This document shows positions 1-6,093 of a DNA stretch of 15,006 nucleotides, piece by piece. The notes under the pieces were generated by a model. That model searched no databases. It was not told the origin of the DNA and worked only from the letters and a program-made list of their open reading frames with translations. The stretch covers positions 1 to 15,006 of the forward strand of contig CAJUCB010000041.1 of assembly GCA_910584805.1 (NCBI GenBank). The letters are read 5' to 3'. Source of the DNA: an uncultured Oscillospiraceae bacterium. Lineage in GTDB: Bacteria; Bacillota; Clostridia; Oscillospirales; Oscillospiraceae. Positions within the stretch are counted from its first letter, which is position 1. Each line of letters opens with the position of its first letter. The position numbers were made by a program, and so were the translations under genes.

Positions 1-45
1 TATCTTTTTCCACCTTCCTTCATTTTGGGGCTTGACTTCTAATAG
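1..45 (-). other. Downstream edge of the tsaEB operon, possible RBS of next gene
   Basis: Read on the minus strand, the bases after the tsaB stop contain a purine-rich stretch (GAAGGAAGGTGG, about positions 21-10) that looks like a ribosome binding site for a gene starting just beyond the window. An ATG at 23-21 also opens a short frame to the edge. In many Firmicutes rimI and tsaD follow tsaB, so one of these would be expected, but nothing here proves it. No terminator is visible after tsaB, which fits a continuing operon. Confidence 0.3.
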
Positions 46-759
46 TTAATCTTTCATTTGCTTGGCTTCTTTGGCTAACCGTTCCCGCTCCGCCTGGGAC
101 AGGCGGTGGTATACTGGCACCAAGCGGTTGGGGGAGACGGTCTGGCCTGTTCGGGCCAGAGTCAGGGCCTCCCGTGCCACGCCCCAAGCGCTTTGCAAGC
201 GTAGGTTTGCAGGGGCCAGCTGGGTGGGAATGCCCGCCTCTCGCAGGGCTTCGTAGCAGAGCGCTGCGCCGTCTCCCACCACAAGCTGGGGAGCCTGGGT
301 ACCCCGCAGCTCTGCCACCAGCGCTTCCAAGGAAATGGCTCGGTCAGGGGTTAGGCGCTGGGGTTGCTGGTTTACCCCGCGAAAGCGGGCGTTGTAGACC
401 TGTTTCCGCCGGGCATCCATGGCGGCGCAGATTTCACCCTCAAAACCAGCTGCGTTCCAGGCCATGGAGGCCAGGGTGGAGCAGCCGGCGCAGGGCAGCT
501 CTGCCGCCCAGGCAAGGCCCTTGGCGGTGGAGACCCCGATGCGCAGCCCGGTGAAAGAGCCTGGCCCTGCCGCTACGGCGATGAGGTCTAGCTCCGACAC
601 CCGGCAGCCATAGGAGGCCAGAAGCTGCTGGGCCATGGGAAGAAGGGTCTGGCTGTGGGTGAGGCCGCTGTTTTGAAAGCTCTGGGCCAGCAGGGTTTCA
701 TCCTCACATAGGGCGACGGAAGCTGCGGTGGCGGAGGACTCCAAGGCCAAAATTTTCAC
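46..759 (-). CDS. tsaB: tRNA threonylcarbamoyladenosine biosynthesis protein TsaB
   Basis: TsaB is the non-catalytic ASKHA-fold partner of TsaD in the bacterial complex that puts the threonylcarbamoyl group on A37 of tRNAs reading ANN codons; it acts in the cytoplasm. The 237-residue product is a normal family length. Visible hallmarks are the N-terminal MKILALESSA strand (residues 1-10), the THSQTLLP segment (34-41), the AAGPGSFTGLRIG loop (63-75) and MDARRKQVYNA (114-124). The start is GTG at 759, which overlaps the TGA stop of tsaE (GTGA, sharing 757-758), with a GGTGGAG-type site just upstream inside tsaE. The overlap implies translational coupling, and both proteins serve the same pathway. 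No damage is seen. The tsaD gene is not in this window. Confidence 0.95.
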   Translation of the reverse strand: MKILALESSATAASVALCEDETLLAQSFQNSGLTHSQTLLPMAQQLLASYGCRVSELDLIAVAAGPGSFTGLRIGVSTAKGLAWAAELPCAGCSTLASMAWNAAGFEGEICAAMDARRKQVYNARFRGVNQQPQRLTPDRAISLEALVAELRGTQAPQLVVGDGAALCYEALREAGIPTQLAPANLRLQSAWGVAREALTLARTGQTVSPNRLVPVYHRLSQAERERLAKEAKQMKD

Positions 760-1184
760 GGCAACTCCACCCCCTCAATGGTAATGATACGCGCTTGCTC
801 CCCGTCGCCCCGGCGGATATCCACGAAAATGGTGCCGGGTTCCAGGGCATCCCGGATGTTCTCGCTCCACTCCACGGCGCAGATGCCCCCCCGGCTGAGG
901 AAGTCCTCCCAACCGATGTCGAAGAGCTCTTCGGCGCTGGTGAGGCGGTACATATCGAAGTGGAACAGGGGGAGAGTTCCCCCCTCATATTCATTGACGA
1001 TGGTAAAAGTGGGGCTGACTACCCGGCTTTGGATGCCCAGGCCCTGGGCCATCCCCCGGACAAAGGCGGTCTTGCCTGCCCCTAAGTCCCCGGTGAACGC
1101 CACCACGCTGCCAGGAGGACAGGCCCGGGTCAGGGCTGCTCCAAGGGCCTCGGTGGCCTGGGGGCTGTTGGAAAAGTGCTCCAC
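756..1184 (-). CDS. tsaE: tRNA threonylcarbamoyladenosine biosynthesis ATPase TsaE
   Basis: TsaE is the P-loop ATPase that cycles the TsaB-TsaD complex during t6A synthesis on tRNA. The 142-residue product shows the Walker A motif GDLGAGKT (residues 32-39), the family motif SPTFTIVNEY (about 57-66), FHFDMYRL (about 74-81), the EELFDIGWEDF segment and the CAVEWSE strand near residue 105. The start is GTG at 1184. It is chosen because AGGAGG (minus-strand reading of 1191-1196) sits 6 bases upstream and there is no ATG nearby in frame. The gene is first in a two-gene unit with tsaB, which it overlaps. A promoter with an extended -10 box lies about 50 bases upstream. Confidence 0.95.
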   Translation of the reverse strand: MEHFSNSPQATEALGAALTRACPPGSVVAFTGDLGAGKTAFVRGMAQGLGIQSRVVSPTFTIVNEYEGGTLPLFHFDMYRLTSAEELFDIGWEDFLSRGGICAVEWSENIRDALEPGTIFVDIRRGDGEQARIITIEGVELP

Positions 1185-1232
1185 AATGCGCCTCCTCTCC
1201 TGTTGTCCCGTATGGGGACGATTTTATTGCCT

Positions 1233-1261
1233 ATTGTAGCACATATTTTCCGGACTTGCAC
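1233..1261 (-). promoter_or_regulatory. Predicted sigma-A promoter of tsaEB
   Basis: On the minus strand a -10 box TACAAT (1238-1233) is preceded by TGC, giving an extended -10, and by a weak -35 GTGCAA (1261-1256) at 17-bp spacing. It points at tsaE, 49 bases from its GTG start. The -35 matches poorly, so the call rests on the extended -10 and on position. Confidence 0.55.
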
Positions 1262-1333
1262 CCCTCTGTGACAAAATTTGTGGGCTGGGACGGGTATTCT
1301 TAAAAGAGAATAGGAAAAAGGGGGCGAAGTGCG

Positions 1334-2464
1334 GTGAGGAAGTCATTGAAAACACAGCGGGAAGAGTGGCCGCTGTTTTTCCTCTGCCTGTCTGCCGCCC
1401 TTTGGGGCCTGGCGTTGATCTTTTCTGCCACCCGCTACAATGCGGAGCTCCACAGCTTGCCGGGGAAACAGGCTATCGCCCTGGCAGTGGGGGTGGGGGC
1501 ATGTCTGGTGTTGTCCCGGCTGGATATCCTGGACCTTATGGACAAGCTCTGGTGGCTCCTGCCGGTGGTGAATGTGGGCCTGCTGTTGCTGTTGGTCCCC
1601 TTGGGCAACGACGACGGCACGGGGAACAAGAGCTGGGTGGCCCTGCCGGGGGGCTTCAATTTCCAACCGGCGGAGGTGGTGAAGCTCTGCTTCCTGTTGC
1701 TGCTGGCCCTTCAGCTCAGCCGCCTCCGGGAACGGGGGCTGAACCGACCGGTAGCCATCCTCCTGCTGGGTGGGCACACCCTGGCCCTGTGCGGCTTGCT
1801 TTACGCCGTCTCCGGGGACATCGGTATGGTGGCGGTGTATCTGGCTATGTATTTGGTAATGCTCTGGGCAGCGGGGGTTCACCCCCTGTGGCTGCTGGGT
1901 CAGGTGGCGGCGGGGGTGGGGGTGGTGGCCCTGCTGTGGTCCCGGCTGCCGGAGTATGTACGCCTGCGCTTCCAGGTGGTGGTGGACCATGAGCTGGACC
2001 CCTTGGGCAAGGGCTTCCAGCAGGAGCGGAGCTTGCTGGCCATCGGTTCTGGGCAGATCACTGGACAGGGTTACCTTCATGGGACCCAGACCCAGAATCC
2101 CTCCGCCTCGGCCTTGCCTGCCCGGCATACGGATTTTATTTTCTCTGTGGCAGGGGAAGAGTTGGGGTTGGTGGGCTGTGTGCTCCTGTTGGCGTTGCTG
2201 GGGGCCATCGTGCTGCGTTGTGTGGCCCTGGCCCGGCGGCAGGGGAGCTTTTTGGCTGCCAGCATCTGCGCCGGGGTGGGGGGGATGCTGGGGGTGCAAA
2301 CCATCCTCAACATCGCCATGTGTCTATATACCGCCCCGGTGGTGGGGGTGACACTGCCCTTTTTCAGTTACGGCGGTTCCTCCCTTATCAGCGCCTTTGT
2401 TGGGGTGGGGCTGGTGATGGCCCTGGCCCGGCGGGGGCTGGAAGGAAGCGGAAGGTGGCGGTAG
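1334..2464 (+). CDS. SEDS-family peptidoglycan polymerase, RodA/FtsW/SpoVE-like
   Basis: SEDS proteins are polytopic membrane glycosyltransferases that polymerise lipid II into glycan strands, working with a class B penicillin-binding protein. The 376-residue product is hydrophobic throughout, with about ten predicted membrane helices. It carries the family motifs GNKSWVALPG (97-106) followed by FQPAEVVK (110-117), GKGFQQERSLLAIGSG (225-240), LPARHTDFIFSVAGEELG (261-278) and PFFSYGGSS near residue 345. D267 in HTDFIF corresponds to the conserved catalytic aspartate of RodA. The motif set is closer to RodA than to FtsW, but SpoVE-like or a second elongation paralogue cannot be excluded. The start is GTG at 1334 after a GGGGGCGAAG purine stretch, a modest ribosome binding site. 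It is divergent from tsaE. A plausible operon partner, an SLH surface protein, follows after 60 bases. No cognate class B PBP is present in the window. Confidence 0.9.
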   Translation: MRKSLKTQREEWPLFFLCLSAALWGLALIFSATRYNAELHSLPGKQAIALAVGVGACLVLSRLDILDLMDKLWWLLPVVNVGLLLLLVPLGNDDGTGNKSWVALPGGFNFQPAEVVKLCFLLLLALQLSRLRERGLNRPVAILLLGGHTLALCGLLYAVSGDIGMVAVYLAMYLVMLWAAGVHPLWLLGQVAAGVGVVALLWSRLPEYVRLRFQVVVDHELDPLGKGFQQERSLLAIGSGQITGQGYLHGTQTQNPSASALPARHTDFIFSVAGEELGLVGCVLLLALLGAIVLRCVALARRQGSFLAASICAGVGGMLGVQTILNIAMCLYTAPVVGVTLPFFSYGGSSLISAFVGVGLVMALARRGLEGSGRWR

Positions 2465-2510
2465 GAATGATGGCGGGGAAAGGGGGAAAGATAGGATTAC
2501 TTTTTTCCAA

Positions 2511-2516
2511 AGGAGG
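2511..2516 (+). promoter_or_regulatory. Strong ribosome binding site of the SLH protein gene
   Basis: AGGAGG lies 8 bases before the ATG at 2525. It fixes the start of the secreted SLH protein and suggests strong translation. Confidence 0.8.
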
Positions 2517-2524
2517 CGTATCTT

Positions 2525-3502
2525 ATGAGAGAGAACCGATTTCCCTGGGGAGGGCGCTTTGTCCTGCTGCTGGCGATGCTGACCATGCTGATGACCATGC
2601 CTGCCCTGGCCCTCTTTGACCACGACGACCTGGCCACTGGCGCGGGGGTCACCCCCATTGCGGAAAACCTGAGCCTGACCACCTATAAAAATGTGGCGGT
2701 GAACGGCAGTTTCACAGCAGTGGACCCCGACGGGGGCAGCGTGACCTTCCGGGTGACCAAGAACCCCGCCCGGGGAGAGATCACCCAGGGGGAGGAGGGG
2801 GCTGCCAGCTTCACCTATACCCCCTATGAGAACAAGACCGGTAAAGATAGCTTCACCTATGTGGCGGAGGATGGGGACGGGAATGTCTCCCAGCCGGCCA
2901 CCGTCTCTGTGAAGATCAGCAAGCAGAAGAGTGAGGTGACCTACAGCGACATGGCGGGGCATCCTGCCCAGAAAGCTGCCGTGACGTTGGCGGAGCGGGG
3001 CGTCTTTGTAGGGGAACAGGTGGGGGAGACCTGGCTGTTCCACCCAGAGGACATGGTGAGCCGGGAGGAATTCCTGGCCATGGCTATGGACCTGGTGGGG
3101 GCGGAGACCCTGCCTGTGGAGAACACCGGTTTTTCAGATGATGACAGTATTTCCACCTGGGCCAAGCCCTATGTGGCCTCGGCCCTTCAAACAGGGGCCA
3201 TCCAGGGCAGTGGGGAGGGGGCGCAAGGCCCTGCCTTTGCCCCAGACCGGGTGATTTCCCAGACCGAGGCGGCGGTGATGCTGGACCGCCTGCTGCGGGT
3301 GTCTGACGTGGCCTTCCGGGACTTGGCGGAGGATGGCGCCCCGGCCTGGGCCTATCAGTCTGTGGCCAACCTGGAAGCGGTGGGGGTGCTCAGCACCGGC
3401 ACCGACGGTGCCCTGAATCTCTCGGATACCCTCACCCGGGCTGAGGCGGCGGAGATGCTCCTCTGCGCCCAGGAGGTGTTGGACTTCCGGGCAGGGCAGT
3501 GA
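2525..3502 (+). CDS. Secreted cadherin/Ig-like plus SLH-repeat surface protein
   Basis: The 325-residue product begins with a signal peptide (basic N-terminus, hydrophobic 11-25, likely cleavage after MPALA near residue 29). Residues about 43-133 form one cadherin-like/Big_9-type beta-sandwich, recognisable by VDPDGGSVTFRV, FTYTPYENKTGKDSFTYVA and DGNVSQPATVSVKI. Three SLH-type repeats follow at about 139-195, 201-258 and 263-317, each with an F/Y-x-D opening and an R/S-x-E-A/F helix near its end (for example MVSREEFLAMA and TLTRAEAAEMLL). SLH repeats usually bind secondary cell-wall polymers, so the protein is probably held non-covalently on the wall with the Ig-like domain exposed. It sits behind a RodA-like gene and in front of a strong terminator. 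No catalytic domain is visible, so a structural or adhesive role is inferred, not shown. Confidence 0.85.
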   Translation: MRENRFPWGGRFVLLLAMLTMLMTMPALALFDHDDLATGAGVTPIAENLSLTTYKNVAVNGSFTAVDPDGGSVTFRVTKNPARGEITQGEEGAASFTYTPYENKTGKDSFTYVAEDGDGNVSQPATVSVKISKQKSEVTYSDMAGHPAQKAAVTLAERGVFVGEQVGETWLFHPEDMVSREEFLAMAMDLVGAETLPVENTGFSDDDSISTWAKPYVASALQTGAIQGSGEGAQGPAFAPDRVISQTEAAVMLDRLLRVSDVAFRDLAEDGAPAWAYQSVANLEAVGVLSTGTDGALNLSDTLTRAEAAEMLLCAQEVLDFRAGQ

Positions 3503-3529
3503 GCAAACCGTTGTCAATAAGAATGAAGA

Positions 3530-3568
3530 AGCCCTGGAAGCGTGACGTGCGCTTCCAGGGCTTTTTTT
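3530..3568 (+). terminator. Rho-independent terminator after the SLH gene
   Basis: A perfect 13-bp stem (3530-3542 with 3550-3562, arms AGCCCTGGAAGCG / CGCTTCCAGGGCT) with a 7-base loop is followed by a run of T through 3568. It ends the rodA-like/SLH unit. Read on the minus strand it is followed by a looser T-rich stretch, so it may also stop the small minus-strand gene at 3603-3692. Confidence 0.92.
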
Positions 3569-3602
3569 GTGTGATCTGTGAGAGGGAAAAGGCGTGGGGG
3601 GA

Positions 3603-3692
3603 TTACTTGTGGCTCAAGAACATGATGATGATCCCCACAATGATGGGCAGGATGATGATACCGCAGATGATGACCGCCAAAAGTGTATTCAT
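3603..3692 (-). CDS. 29-residue hydrophobic single-pass membrane peptide
   Basis: This short gene encodes 29 residues: it opens MNTLLAVIICGIIILP, continues with a second isoleucine-rich block around V-G-I-I-I, and ends FLSHK before TAA. Apart from the last few residues it is one continuous hydrophobic stretch with a central proline (residue 16), so it should sit in the membrane with a short basic tail. It is judged real because three independent signals line up: GGAGGC (minus reading of 3706-3701) 8 bases before the ATG, a TTGACA/TATCAT promoter with 17-bp spacing just upstream, and a hairpin downstream. No family is recognised. It lies divergent to an ECF sigma/membrane-regulator operon. A stress-linked small membrane protein, a regulator of a membrane partner, or a type I toxin-like peptide are all possible. 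Confidence 0.72.
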   Translation of the reverse strand: MNTLLAVIICGIIILPIIVGIIIMFLSHK

Positions 3693-3700
3693 AGTGTGCC

Positions 3701-3706
3701 GCCTCC
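3701..3706 (-). promoter_or_regulatory. Ribosome binding site of the 29-residue peptide
   Basis: The minus strand reads GGAGGC, 8 bases from the ATG at 3692. With the predicted transcription start near 3712 the leader is only about 20 bases, just long enough to carry this site. Confidence 0.7.
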
Positions 3707-3718
3707 TTCCATTTTTCC

Positions 3719-3747
3719 ATGATACCAGAGGCCGTGGGGGCTGTCAA
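3719..3747 (-). promoter_or_regulatory. Near-consensus sigma-A promoter of the 29-residue peptide
   Basis: On the minus strand a perfect -35 TTGACA (3747-3742) is separated by 17 bp from a -10 TATCAT (3724-3719, five of six consensus bases). It reads directly into the small membrane-peptide gene. This is the best-matching -35 in the window, suggesting high or constitutive transcription. Confidence 0.75.
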
Positions 3748-3802
3748 CTGCCGCAAATTGGGCGGGGAGGTGGGGGAATCCCGCAGTTTTTTCCAGCCAG
3801 GT

Positions 3803-3833
3803 GAAACCCGCGGCGGGGTTTCTGTGATATTAT
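3803..3833 (+). promoter_or_regulatory. Possible promoter/operator of the sigma-factor operon
   Basis: A perfect inverted repeat GAAACCC (3803-3809) / GGGTTTC (3816-3822) with a 6-base loop lies just before a TATTAT -10-like box (3828-3833), 43 bases upstream of the sigma-factor start. GTGAAAC (3801-3807) also resembles the GAAAC -35 core of many ECF promoters, so the gene could be autoregulated. No good sigma-A -35 is placed correctly for the TATTAT box. The exact promoter is therefore uncertain. Confidence 0.4.
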
Positions 3834-3875
3834 TGGTGAAAGCAGCTTTCAAAAACCAAGAAGGAGCGACACTGC

Positions 3876-4427
3876 ATGAGAGAAGCAGTCATGGTGGAAA
3901 AAATGCAGGAGGGCGACGCCTCCGGCCTGGAGGCCCTGATGGACCGGTACATCCCCTATGTCTCCACAGTGGTATGGAATATCCTCCGGGGAGCCATGCC
4001 CGCGGAGGATGGAGAGGAGGTCGTATCAGACGTATTCCTGGCCGCCTGGAAACAGGCCGGTGATTTGGCTCCCGGACACCTCAAGGGATGGCTGGGGGCG
4101 GTGGCCAGGAACAAGGCCAAGAACAAGCTGCGCCAGCGAGGGTTGACCCTGTCCCTAGAGGACGACGCCTTGGACATCCCTGGCCTGGAGGAACCAGCCA
4201 ACGATATAGAGCGGGCGGAAGAGCGTTTTTTGGTCCGCCAGGCCCTCAATAGCCTGTCTGCCCAGGAGAAAGAGATTTTTCTCCGCTATTATTACTACAC
4301 CCAAAGCGTAAAGGAGGTGGCCCAGAGCATGGGCTTGAAGGAAGGGACCGTCAAGACCAAGCTGAAGCGGGGCCGCGTGAAGCTGAAGGAAACACTGATG
4401 AGGGAGGGATTCGCATATGAAGCGTAA
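3876..4427 (+). CDS. ECF-type sigma-70 family RNA polymerase sigma factor
   Basis: The 183-residue product has the two domains of an extracytoplasmic-function sigma factor and nothing else. Region 2 spans about 8-88, with DVFLAAWK (52-59) for core binding and LKGWLGAVARNKAKNKLR (69-86) for -10 recognition. Region 4 spans about 118-176, with a helix-turn-helix in SVKEVAQSMGLKEGTVKTKL (144-163) for -35 contact. Start ATG 3876 is chosen because AAGGAG (3861-3866) lies 9 bases upstream; an in-frame ATG at 3891 is less well placed. The stop overlaps the start of the next gene, a membrane protein of the DUF4179 type, which in Clostridia is commonly paired with such sigma factors and probably restrains it at the membrane. 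The inducing signal and target promoters are unknown. Confidence 0.92.
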   Translation: MREAVMVEKMQEGDASGLEALMDRYIPYVSTVVWNILRGAMPAEDGEEVVSDVFLAAWKQAGDLAPGHLKGWLGAVARNKAKNKLRQRGLTLSLEDDALDIPGLEEPANDIERAEERFLVRQALNSLSAQEKEIFLRYYYYTQSVKEVAQSMGLKEGTVKTKLKRGRVKLKETLMREGFAYEA

Positions 4428-5574
4428 TATTTCCGACTTACTGGATACATACCTGGAAGAAGACGTGGAGCTAGAGGCGGAGACTGTCCTCTCTCCCACA
4501 CGGATCAAGGAGTTGACTATGAATAAATTGGATCAGAAGAACCATACAGAGAAGAAGACGGGTAAGCGGTTCCCCGTTCGTGTGTTCATTGCGGCGGCGG
4601 CGGTTGCGGCTATGTCTGTCACCGCCCTGGCGGCGGATATCGGCGGTGTGGGCTCCACCCTTCAGAGCTATTTTGCCAAGGACGGCGACAGCTTGAGCGC
4701 TGGACAGATCCAGGTGATCGACCAACTGGGGGCTACCTTCTCCGGCGGTGTCACCAGCCAGGGCGCTACCCTGACGCCCCTGGCCGCGGTGGCAGACGAG
4801 AACGTCTATTACCTGCGCCTGCGGGTGGAGGCTCCCCAGGGGACTGTCCTGCCGGATCTGGACGAGGAGACTGGATATTACCAGCTCTTCGGGGGAGAGA
4901 CCAAGAACAGCTTGGATTTGGACCTGAGCGCTTACGACGGGGCCTACTCTCCCGGCTATAGTGTGGATTACACCTGGATGCCTGACCAGGACCCCGCGGA
5001 CAACATGAAGGAAGTGGTGCTGCGGTATCAGGTGCTCCCGGAGGACGGCGAGGAATCCGGCGCGTTGAAGTTTAACGACGGCGTTTCTAAGGTCCTGACC
5101 ATCCGTGGCCTGTGGGTGCAGGCGCCGGACAAGGAGTATACCCAGGTGTTCGGCGGGACCTTCACCTTTGACATCGGCAAGAATTTTGAGAGCCAGAGTG
5201 TGGCCTTGGACTGTGCGGGTCTGAGCTACCACGACGAGACCTTTGACATCACCAGCGCACCGGATACCATGACCCTGTCCCCCCTGAGCCTGTCCTGCGA
5301 GTATAAGTGTACCTTGCAGGAAAACCAGTGGGTGGGCTGGGGGGTCGGCCCCATCAAGATCGTCCTGAAGGATGGCACGGCGTTCTTTGATGACACGGAG
5401 GGGTACTCCTTCACCGGGAACCAAATTTCGGACATTCCCATCGCGGATCTGCCCCGGAGCCAGGAGCCCAGCAGTGTACACAGAATGATGATCCCCTTCG
5501 ACGAGCCCCTGGATTTGACCCAGGTGGACTATGTGGAATACGGGGGAGAGAAGATTCCTGTGAATGTAGAGTGA
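4417..5574 (+). CDS. DUF4179-like membrane protein, probable sigma-factor regulator
   Basis: The 385-residue product has a charged cytoplasmic N-terminus (1-51) with a short RIKELTMNK helix (29-37), one membrane helix at about 54-73 (rich in alanine) and a large extracytoplasmic region of about 310 residues made mostly of predicted beta strands. This is the layout of DUF4179-type proteins that accompany ECF sigma factors. Its ATG lies inside the sigma gene, an 11-base overlap that implies coupled translation. A second start is possible at ATG 4519, which has AAGGAG 6 bases upstream; using it would remove the first 34 residues, part of the probable sigma-binding segment. No zinc-binding HxxxCxxC motif of classical anti-sigma factors is seen. 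An anti-sigma role is inferred from context. The gene ends 42 bases before a strong terminator. Confidence 0.8.
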   Translation: MKRNISDLLDTYLEEDVELEAETVLSPTRIKELTMNKLDQKNHTEKKTGKRFPVRVFIAAAAVAAMSVTALAADIGGVGSTLQSYFAKDGDSLSAGQIQVIDQLGATFSGGVTSQGATLTPLAAVADENVYYLRLRVEAPQGTVLPDLDEETGYYQLFGGETKNSLDLDLSAYDGAYSPGYSVDYTWMPDQDPADNMKEVVLRYQVLPEDGEESGALKFNDGVSKVLTIRGLWVQAPDKEYTQVFGGTFTFDIGKNFESQSVALDCAGLSYHDETFDITSAPDTMTLSPLSLSCEYKCTLQENQWVGWGVGPIKIVLKDGTAFFDDTEGYSFTGNQISDIPIADLPRSQEPSSVHRMMIPFDEPLDLTQVDYVEYGGEKIPVNVE

Positions 5575-5616
5575 CCGGAACAACGGGATCAAAGCTCATT
5601 GTAACTGCATATAGAA

Positions 5617-5670
5617 AACACCAGGCCGGCGCTGAGAGGTTCAGCGCCGGCCTGGTGTTATGTTTCTTTC
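5617..5670. terminator. Bidirectional terminator between convergent operons
   Basis: A perfect 19-bp stem (5617-5635 with 5641-5659, arms beginning AACACCAGGCC) has a 5-base GAGGT loop. On the plus strand it is followed by a T-rich run (ATGTTTCTTTCTCTTT). On the minus strand it is followed by TTTTCTAT, so it can end both the sigma operon and the minus-strand glycosylation operon. The TAA stop of the gtrA-like gene (5660-5658) overlaps the foot of the stem. Confidence 0.92.
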
Positions 5671-6083
5671 TCTTTGCGGAAGGCAAAGAACCGCTGGCCC
5701 AGATAGTTCAGGGCCACGAAGAGCACCATGCCAAAGAGCATGGCTACGTTCTCTCGGAACTGCTGGGACTGCCCAGAGAGCAGGTGCAGCATGAGGGGCT
5801 TGGAGATGCCGTAGGCCAGGAGATAGCACACGGCAATGTTGATGATAAAGCGACCCACCTCGCCCCAGGAGCGTTTTTTGCTGCGGAAGGTGAAGTACTT
5901 GTTGAGAAAGAAGCTTAAAATACTGCCGAAGAAGTAGTTGGCAAAGGAGGACTGCCAATAGGTGCAGTGAAGTATATTGTAGAGCACGAACATAATGGTG
6001 GTGCCCACCACGGTATTCAGCACCCCCACCAGGCCAAAACGGACCAGGGAGCTCTGCCATAAACGGTCCCAATTGTGTTTCAT
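5658..6083 (-). CDS. GtrA-family membrane protein, probable lipid-linked sugar flippase
   Basis: GtrA-family proteins are small four-helix membrane proteins thought to flip undecaprenyl-phosphate-linked sugars to the outer face of the membrane. This one has 141 residues with helices at about 13-35, 48-66, 78-100 and 110-130. Family motifs are RFGLVGVLNT (15-24), SFFLNKYFTF (57-66) and NYLGQRFFAF (126-135). The frame extends upstream to 6140, but ATG 6083 is preferred: the product then begins MKHNWDRLW, it starts 10 bases after the stop of the preceding gene, and an AAGGGGG stretch precedes it; the longer form would add a non-conserved tail overlapping that gene. It is the last gene of an operon with a GtrB-like transferase and two large GT-C-like candidates, which supports the flippase role. 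Confidence 0.88.
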   Translation of the reverse strand: MKHNWDRLWQSSLVRFGLVGVLNTVVGTTIMFVLYNILHCTYWQSSFANYFFGSILSFFLNKYFTFRSKKRSWGEVGRFIINIAVCYLLAYGISKPLMLHLLSGQSQQFRENVAMLFGMVLFVALNYLGQRFFAFRKEKET

Positions 6084-6093
6084 ACCGGCCCCC

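Noticed and set aside
1295..1312. TATTCT/AGAATA inverted repeat upstream of the RodA-like gene
   Set aside because: Only 6-bp arms in an AT-rich patch and no well-spaced -35; a promoter for this gene must lie here but I cannot place it with confidence.
1890..1935. G-rich low-complexity tract, possible G-quadruplex or repeat
   Set aside because: It lies inside the RodA-like gene and is explained by GTG/GGG/GCG codons for a Val/Gly/Ala-rich membrane helix.
1343..2299. 318-codon open frame on the minus strand opposite the RodA-like gene
   Set aside because: It is antisense to a gene with clear SEDS motifs, its product is rich in His, Gln and Pro with no domain sense, and no ribosome binding site fits. 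High GC at third positions keeps antisense frames open.
3621..3672. Plus-strand ATGATG-type trinucleotide repeat, possible phase-variable tract
   Set aside because: It is the reverse complement of repeated ATC isoleucine codons in the small membrane peptide; the units are short and interrupted.
4471..5592. 373-codon minus-strand frame opposite the DUF4179-like gene
   Set aside because: It covers the terminator-proximal end and runs antisense to a coupled sigma operon, with low-complexity His/Gln/Gly composition and no motif.
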